From Chimonanthus salicifolius (taxonomy: Eukaryota; Streptophyta; Magnoliopsida; Laurales; Calycanthaceae), in assembly GCA_013350335.1 (NCBI GenBank), contig CM023539.1, forward strand, positions 10,765,302 to 10,829,301: a stretch of DNA of 64,000 nucleotides. The letters run 5' to 3'. The notes under the pieces were generated by a model, which searched no databases, had not been told where the DNA came from, and saw only the letters and a list, made by a program, of their open reading frames with translations. Every line of letters starts with the position of its first letter. The first letter of the stretch is position 1. Shown piece by piece: positions 57,502 through 64,000 of this stretch. Made by a program: the position numbers and the translations under genes.

Positions 57502-58097
57502 AATATTCCTTTCTTTGATGAATTGAATGACAAAAAATCACATTTTGCATTGAGTGAGCTTTATAAACAATATGCTTGATGCGAGATAATTCATTGTCAT
57601 GCACTTGTACAGAGGAATTTACAATATCAATGGGCTTACCTTGTGCATACCAAATGAAGACTATAGGGAAGTTACATTTGGATCAGATCCATTCTCAATG
57701 GAGAATCGATTTCACATTGTTGAACGACTTGGATATTGAAATGAATCGGCATAAGGATGGACTAGATGTCTACTTTGATGATATCAGGAAGAAATATGGA
57801 AAATTATCTTCATCTGATCAAGAATGGCTTAAAAATATACTTTTTTTGGTTGCCAGTGATGGAATAGATGCCAGTCATCCGATTATTCAACATTATAAAG
57901 GACGTCATCCAGGTTCGAAGAACTCAAATTCAACAAGAAGAGATCCTTCTGCATTTGAGAATGTGGAGAATGCATCAAGGCAAGAAAATGCTCTATTTGT
58001 AAGTGATCCGGTAAGTGCGTCGAATAACTGCTCCTATACAAAGCAAATGGTCCCAGTCCAAATCGGTAAACCGAGAGACTGGAAAGTGATTCAGTAA
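57502..58097 (+). pseudogene. MULE transposase, C-terminal part with SWIM finger
   Basis: CTCTEEFTISMGLPCAYQMK is a SWIM zinc finger with the final CAH changed to CAY. It continues with HSQWRIDFTLL. The frame runs on into the right terminal inverted repeat (from 58001) and stops at 58097. Confidence 0.85.
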
Positions 58098-58220
58098 GTG
58101 GGCCGAATTCTGAATGTTCGATTTTTTTAATTTTTCCGTACGAACGGATTGGGGTAAAATGAGAAGTTCACTGAAACTCATGTCTCCTAAAAAAATATTC
58201 CCGTATTAGAGTGGCCACCC
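58001..58220 (-). repeat. MULE right terminal inverted repeat
   Basis: It is the inverse of 52778-52998. It also contains the last 97 bp of the transposase frame. Confidence 0.88.
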
Positions 58221-58228
58221 TTTAAAAT

Positions 58229-59382
58229 TCAAAACCTAGCATCTAGCTATTCCAACATGATGTTAAACCCTTTCATTATATCAGTCCATGTCCCATCATC
58301 GCTTGTCTCTCTGTCAACCTTTCATCTTTCGACCATCCATATCATTTAATACAACCTCTTTTTCCTTTCTAATACCGACCCTTCACCACTACCCATGTTC
58401 CCATCTTCGTTGATACCATCTTTGAAACCAGTTGACCAATTTTGACTGCCTTTTGACCCACTTTTACCCATCAACCCAAAGTCGTTTTACTGCTTCTCTA
58501 ACCCCAATCCTACATTAGACAAAAGCTATCTTTTTCATTTTTATAAAACTCCTCCTACCTGTGGGCCCCGACGGACCCATATATCCATTTAAATCAGTCA
58601 ACCCATCCCCATCCCATATCCTTGGGTCGTGCATAACCAACCCATTGAACAATTTACTCAGTCCTACTCCTAAGTCTCATTTAATTCCATCACTTATCCA
58701 TTTAACTGACTTAATGAGCTCTAAAAATCCGATATGATGATCCGTATATCACAAGATTTGAATTCAACCAATTTAAATCTACAGATACCCATCTCCCATC
58801 TCCTCCCTGGATCTATGGCATCCAATAATAATGATGAGTATGCCACCAAGGCAGATTTCCAAGAATTGATATCGGAAGTCAAAGAATTTAGATAGGAGGT
58901 CAAAGAATTTAAACAGAAGTTGAGAGATATGTTTGCCAAGATCCTTGAGTCTAGGCACGATATAGAGACATAATGACTATGAAAGGTACATTTGAGTGTT
59001 CACATCCGATCAACTCGCCTCGTAACGCTCACACACAACCACCTCCACAGCCAACACCACATCCACCAGTACCATTGTCATTGCCATCTGATTACCCGAC
59101 CTTCTCCCATACCCAAATTCTATACGGATATCGAGGATTTCTCTATGTAAAATAACACACACAGATGATTTGGAGGATTCTTGTTCAGTCTCGGGACATG
59201 AGGGGGGATTTTTTTTAATCCTATGTAGTGCAGGTACGGGAGGGAAGTAGTCAATAGGGTTCCTCCCTCTGCCGGTGATTTGTCTCCTCCGGCAGAGGGA
59301 GTGAGGGAGGATTATTGAATGTTTTCTTTAGAAAAAAGATAGGTGAAAAAAAAAAAATAGATTGAAGTTTGGCTCTGTACCA
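58229..59382. other. Unassigned; possible retrotransposon leader or gag start
   Basis: From 58814 a plus-strand frame reads MASNNNDEYATKADFQELI, then a charged helix EVKEFKQKLRDMFAKILESR with one stop. This resembles the start of some Ty3 gag proteins, but the match is weak. 59000-59100 is proline-rich in several frames. Confidence 0.3.
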
Positions 59383-59580
59383 TGTAGAATAACATACATA
59401 AAGGATTTGATGTATCTTCCTTAATGAATGAGAGACCCTCTAATCTTATTTATAGAGATAATAAAATACATATGAGGAAAGTAAATAAAGGAGAAAATCC
59501 CTAAATAGGGAAATACAATATTAAACAAATCCTAAATATATTTAACATCTAAATATATCTTAATACTCTATAGTTATTCA
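59383..59580 (-). mobile_element. Ty1/copia-like LTR, minus strand
   Basis: On the minus strand it starts TGAATAACTATAGAG, has a TATA box CTATAAATAAG, and ends TATGTTATTCTACA. It is followed by TGGTACAGAGCC, a damaged methionine-tRNA primer site. The internal region would lie to the left, but no gag or pol of copia type was found there. Confidence 0.5.
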
Positions 59581-59619
59581 TATATTATCTTGCCCGCCAG
59601 ACCCTCAAGACCGTGTGAT

Positions 59620-60082
59620 CACTCTAGTGCAATTTGAAGACCCCTTCGTGATTGAATTGGTTCGACCTTGTTTGAGCACATGGTTGGTCATTGCTTTGGT
59701 CGTCTTGAAGACAATTAGCTCTCGTTTGTGCTTTCACGGTTGTGCAATTACCATCTTCATCGTTTGACTCTTTGGAATTGGTCTCCATCTCTGTCTGGTA
59801 CCTCGAGACAGTCTCCATCGCTATGGCGACGATGCAATTATTTTGCTTGATTTCAATTCAAGGACGAATTCTTTTTCAAGACCGGGGGACTGATGTAGGA
59901 CACACATATCATACGTGGACCCCATTTTGATACTTTATTTATATTAATTTTAATTTTAGGTAATTTTGTTTGATTTCCTCAATGTAGTTTTATTAGTTTA
60001 GATGGGATTTGTATTCTTGTTTGAAGTTTCCTTCTAAAACTAGATTTGTATATGTATATGTATGTATATGTATACATATATG

Positions 60083-60115
<33 letters not shown>

Positions 60116-60207
60116 ATATATTTTTTATCTTTTCTCTCTCTTTCTCATGTCGGGTGTTTCAGGCTCCCTTTTCAACCCTGTCTCGGTGAAGACAAGGAAT
60201 CTATTTT
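59620..60207 (+). other. Possible pol end and LTR start
   Basis: A reading ending TNSFSRPGD just before GACCGGGGGACTGATGTAGG resembles the last residues, polypurine tract and LTR start of a plant Ty3 element. It is only a pattern match. 60047-60120 is a TATG/TATA microsatellite. Confidence 0.25.
60047..60120. repeat. (TATATG)n microsatellite
   Basis: Runs of TATATG/TATG over about 70 bp. Confidence 0.9.
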
Positions 60208-60706
60208 TGTAATACCCATTACCCACCTCAAAAGTCCCACATAAGTTGTGAGATGGGTGTTTATTTGAGAGAATCCCCATTGGCCTTGTGTCAGGCCTTT
60301 TAGGCCTGGCTAGGTGGGCCAGGGCCCAAAGCAAAATAGTGAGGGAAGAGTGAGCTCAAAGCGGACAATATCACACTTGGAAGTTGGGGTAGGGTCATTA
60401 CAAGTGGTATCAGAGCACGGTTCAACACTCGGACTGTGTGAGTCCTCTACCTCTGTGATGTGACAGAGTCGGGGACAACTCTGGTCTTAAGGGGGGTAGA
60501 TTGTAATACCCACCACCAACATCATAAAATCCCACATCAGTTGTGAGGTGGGTGGGGTGAGTGTTTATTTGAGAGAAGCCCTATTGTCTTTGTGTGAAGC
60601 CTTTTGGGCCTGACCAGGTGGGCCAGGGCCCAAAGCAAAATCGTGAGGGCAGAGTGGGCCCAAAGCGGATAATATCATACTGGGAAGGTAAGTTAGGGTC
60701 GTTACA
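60208..60706 (+). mobile_element. Complete TRIM retrotransposon, 499 bp
   Basis: LTRs are 60208-60402 and 60502-60706 (TGTAATACCCA...GGGTCRTTACA), flanked by perfect ATTTT duplications (60203-60207 and 60707-60711). The primer site TGGTATCAGAGC is at 60405-60416 and the polypurine tract AAGGGGGGTAGAT ends at 60501. There is no coding capacity. No 5S rRNA-like segment was seen, so it is not an obvious Cassandra element. It shares the TCCCACATNAGTTG core with the TRIM at 23840. Confidence 0.95.
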
Positions 60707-60883
60707 ATTTTGCTGGATTGTTATGATTTAAATGGGGTGTTTATTTAGTGTGATTGATGTGAGATTCCCTCCGATGTCCAACTTTTAGGTGCAACTTTGC
60801 CGAATTTTTGGTAGGAATCTCTGACCTTTGAATGGTAGGTTTCCCCGTATGTGTGTGGAACCCCATTGTGATTGAGATTAGAG

Positions 60884-61029
60884 ATATCACGCCCGGCCCC
60901 GCGATGGGCACGTGAACACTACATGACATTTTTCTCAAAATCAAACCAACTACAATACAGAACACTTGGGCAAAAGGGTCTCCAGTCTCAAACTCAAGGG
61001 TTACACATATATATATAAATCAATAAAGG
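60884..61029 (-). mobile_element. Ty3-type LTR fragment (LTR-F), left part
   Basis: TATCACGCCCGGCCCCGCGA then GGGCACGTGAACAC resembles one terminus of a Tekay-type LTR. It is interrupted by the solo LTR at 61035 and may resume at 63134-63235. Confidence 0.4.
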
Positions 61030-61034
61030 ACTAC

Positions 61035-63133
61035 TGATAAGTCCATAATTATTACATATTTTACTCCTAAATTATATTTGTTAGTATATTTTTATTATTT
61101 AATTTTATCTAATTAGTGTGTTTTGTGTGTTTTAGGTTGGAGTATCATCTAAACCCAAGATCGGCTTAATTAGGTTAAATTGAAGTGTTTTCTCAACTTA
61201 TATTGATTGCTCAAAATAATAAAGAAAGAACAAAGGCTCTTGTGTGAAAAGGACAGAACAATACAGCAACGAAATACAATGTCAGCAAGGCTGAGCAACT
61301 TGCAATTGCAAATCAGCCAACCACTCTTGCAAAAAACAAAGTAGAGAAAATGAGAAGTCATTCAGCAGAGAGCAATCAGCTACCAAAGGAAAAGAAATCA
61401 GTTGCAAACATCAAACAAAATCAACAAGCAAATCTGATCATGCAACAGTTCAAGAGGCAATTGAAAGAAACAAAAGAAGATTAAGCGGTGAAGGTGAAGA
61501 GGTGATCAGCTGTAGCAGTAACCCATTGAAAGAGGGCAGCACCATAAGCAATCAAAGACAAAAGGAAAAAAACTTCATTGTTGTTGCCATGGTATACAGA
61601 CGGAACAACAAGATGATCGAGAATCCTGTCAGAGCTGAAGAAAAATAGCAGAAGTCATTGCAAACAGTCAACAGTTGAAAGTGCCCAAACAGGAAGCTGT
61701 TGTTGTTAACATCGTTGTCTTTGAGCATGTAGAAGCAAGTGGAAACCATAGAAAGAAACCCAACCAGTTAACGGGGACGGTGAGGAGTTATTGGCAGGAA
61801 AGAAAAGAAAGGAAAGAATAAAAAAAAGAAGGTGGCTGTTGTTTTTACAAACAGAGAAGGGTTCGGCCAAAGAGATTACGGATGGAATAAAGTGGAAAGT
61901 AAATAGAGGAGAAAGAGAAACAGGGAATAGAAAGGAGGGTGACTGCTGTGTGCCGAGATGATGAGAATAGAAAGGAGAAAAAACTGGAAAACAGAGTTAC
62001 CATGAAGAGATATAGTCGGCCAATGCAAAGAATCGGCTGATTGAATGGGACCCAGGAACCTTGCTACTTTAACCTCTCCACTCATCTATAAATACAAGGG
62101 TCCTCCACAAGAGAAATTCGAACTGGGTACACGGTGCAAAGAGGCTAAGGAGAGGATTAGGAACAGGAACTCAAGAAGCAAGGGGTCAGTCGAATTTCAC
62201 ATTGGGTTTCTAGAGGTTGGTGTTTTTCAATTTTTCTCTTTGTTTTCTTGTAATTTCTTTATTCCAAATTCCATTGTATTGTAATTTTAATTCATATTTC
62301 AATTAATGAAATCAAGATGAGTTGTAGATTTATGGTTTTCCAATTCTCAAAATTTGATGATGAAAGTTTGATTTTTCATGTCGGGATTTATCTAAGGTTT
62401 TTCAAATTAAATGAGATTTGTTGGGATAGTTGGAACTTAATTTTTCATTCTAAGGCACTCCATCAGAGTGTGAGATTTATTTTAGAATTAGAATTTAAGT
62501 ATAAAATTTGTCTAAGCTCAAGGTTTGGTTTGATTAATCTATGTTTAATGAAATTCATGTGGTCTTTAATTAGATTGTTTATGAATGAAAAACTTGAATC
62601 AAATTTTGGTAATTTACCAGAGCTCCATGGTCTAGGTCTTGTTTTCATTAGATTTGAGATATGGGACATGATGCCATCTTAGTACTTGATCCAATTCTAT
62701 TGTAAATATGTAAATAAGTAATTTTAGTTTTCTTTTTATTTTCTTAGTTTATAAATTCAAAAACTCTTGAAATTATGGAACTAGGTTGGTAAATTAATTA
62801 ATTGTATCTTAATTTTGTATTTTAAATTACATTGAGATTGTTTATATTTTTAGATTAAATCTACCATCTTAATTAAAATTAGTTAAATTGTTAGATTCTA
62901 TGTTTAAATCTATAATGTTTCTAAATTAAAACTAAAATTCATAGATTAGACAAATAACTCTATATTTATGATTTATCTCCATGTTTTCTAAATTTCTAAA
63001 ATTATAGAATTCAGTGGTATGTTTTTCACGGATATATTTTCCTAAGTTCCGATAGGTTCGACCTCGCACTTAATCGCTATACTATCTAATGGTTCGTACG
63101 CTTGCGAGTTATAAATTTAAAATTTGCACAACA
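61035..63133 (+). mobile_element. Solo LTR, 2,099 bp, related to LTR-B
   Basis: It starts TGATAAGTCC and ends TTTGCACAACA, flanked by ACTAC (61030-61034) and ATTAC (63134-63138), one mismatch. The TATA box CTATAAATA is at 62086-62094. Its last 120 bp match the inverse of the LTR-B start, including GCGAGTTATAAAT and TAATCGCTATACTATCTAAT. The remainder is diverged, so it is a sister family in plus orientation. Confidence 0.75.
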
Positions 63134-63235
63134 ATTACAACCCTTAAATGAAAACACATAACAACATCATTACATCATGCTTTTAATAGAAAACCAAAGC
63201 ATAATCGAAAAACCACAAAGCAACCGAAAAGAAAA
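63134..63235. other. Spacer between two LTRs, possible LTR-F remainder
   Basis: About 100 bp, A-rich, no gene. Confidence 0.35.
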
Positions 63236-64000
63236 TGTAATGGCTCGGCCCTTATAATTATTGATTTATGATGTCATAATAGGGGTTACACGTGTGAGTA
63301 GTATTGGAGGGTCCCATGTGGGTCCCGTCAGAGTACACGTGTCCTTCAGAGAACACCCCTGTCAGACAAAAGTTGGAAAAATAATTAAAATTAATTAAAT
63401 AAGGTGTGTCAGTTCGACCGAGGACTGAACTTAAGTTCTATATTAAAAACCCTTTTGCACGAAAATTAGGTCATTTTCATCTTCTTCCTCTTGCAGCAGC
63501 CAACCCCTCTCCCCTACCAACCGCCTCCTCTTCCCCCACCTCCATCCATTTTCACCCATAACAAGTATTGGATTTGGATTTCCTATGCTTGGAACGTTCT
63601 TTGCACAGTACTTTCTCCTCAGAAGGTAAGAGTTTTGATCATTCTCTTTTCTTTTCCCTTTATTTGATAGGTGTATGAAAGGATTTGATGAGAATGGAGT
63701 TTGTAATGGCCAATAGGCATTATTTGGAGAGAGATCCATGGAAAATATTTGAGGATTTTTGAAGTAGGGCTTTGGATGGACATGGATATTGTTAAAAAAG
63801 GGTTTTGGAACCCTTTGGGAGGAATATAAATTGGAGAGAGATGTGCTGTGTCGATTTTGTGATGATTTATGGGAGAAGATTTGAAATTTCCCATGGATTG
63901 AAGGGATTAATCCAGATTAGGGTTAAATCTTGGGTCTAGATTTAGGGGTTTTGTTTCTAAACTTTGTTTAGGCCTAATACATGAATTAATAGTGGTATAT
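63236..64000 (+). mobile_element. Start of a Ty3/gypsy (Tekay-like) LTR
   Basis: It begins TGTAATGGCTCGGCCC after GAAAA. A TATA-like TCTATATTAAAAAC lies at 63437. It is followed by a pyrimidine-rich leader (63480-63550) of the kind seen at 1-240. It continues past the window. Reading frames on the minus strand here are fortuitous. Confidence 0.65.

Larger units (their letters stand above)
52778..58220 (+). mobile_element. Mutator-like element (MULE), FAR1 type
   Basis: Terminal inverted repeats of about 220 bp (52778-52998 and 58001-58220) share GGGTNNCCA, ACGGGAATA, AGTGAACTTC and a CGTACGGAAAAATT block. It is flanked by the 8-bp duplication TTTAAAAT (52770-52777 and 58221-58228), nine with one mismatch. 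Without the inserted LTR-B and its duplicate CTTGT the element is about 2.86 kb. It carries a decayed transposase on the plus strand. Confidence 0.92.

Noticed and set aside
60208..60706. Cassandra element with 5S rRNA promoter
   Set aside because: The TGTAATACCC start fits, but no 5S-like A and C boxes were seen in the LTR.
62317..62682. 121-codon plus-strand frame
   Set aside because: It is AT-rich sequence inside the solo LTR at 61035-63133, downstream of the TATA box, with no domain.

Overview
This is a repeat-rich nuclear window from a flowering plant. The evidence is plant LTR, TRIM, MULE and LINE families, integrated caulimovirid DNA, and one recognisable host gene with plant-type splice sites. 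The species cannot be told from the sequence. Most of the listed open reading frames are chance or decayed.

The clearest host gene is a sulfiredoxin (SRX) on the minus strand. I reconstruct five coding exons (37842-37767, 37393-37239, 23562-23529, 23190-23097, 23018-23003). They join in frame to 124 codons plus stop, and every intron is GT-AG. Intron 2 is 13,676 bp and holds a TRIM, a minus-strand LINE tail, and a decayed plus-strand LINE that itself carries a SINE, a MITE and a GC-rich foreign block.

Region by region: 1-3998 holds two nested or abutting Ty3-type LTRs. 3999-19565 is a tandem segmental duplication. Each unit carries a split SINE, a broken pectin methylesterase/invertase inhibitor gene and caulimovirid coat/protease remnants (minus strand). 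Each unit then received its own insertions: a 2.9-kb solo LTR in unit 1, and an LTR-like element plus a hAT-like element in unit 2. 20636-22426 is a 5'-truncated LINE. 23003-37842 is SRX with its loaded intron. 38278-39213 is a MITE-like element with internal tandem repeats. 39895-43089 is a decayed hAT transposase. 43254-47845 is an LTR split by a solo LTR with perfect target duplications. 47846-50022 is a broken Ty1/copia gag-protease. 51930-52440 is a LINE tail. 52778-58220 is a MULE with 220-bp terminal inverted repeats, itself split by a solo LTR. 59383-64000 holds copia and Ty3 LTR pieces, a 499-bp TRIM, a solo LTR and the start of a further LTR.

The LTR labels A to F used here are local names for sequence groups seen in the window. 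I find no bacterial-type operon, CRISPR array, rRNA or intact tRNA gene. The points most worth checking are the SRX gene with its giant intron, the duplication with its dateable private insertions, and the arrays of short palindromes inside three different LTR types.
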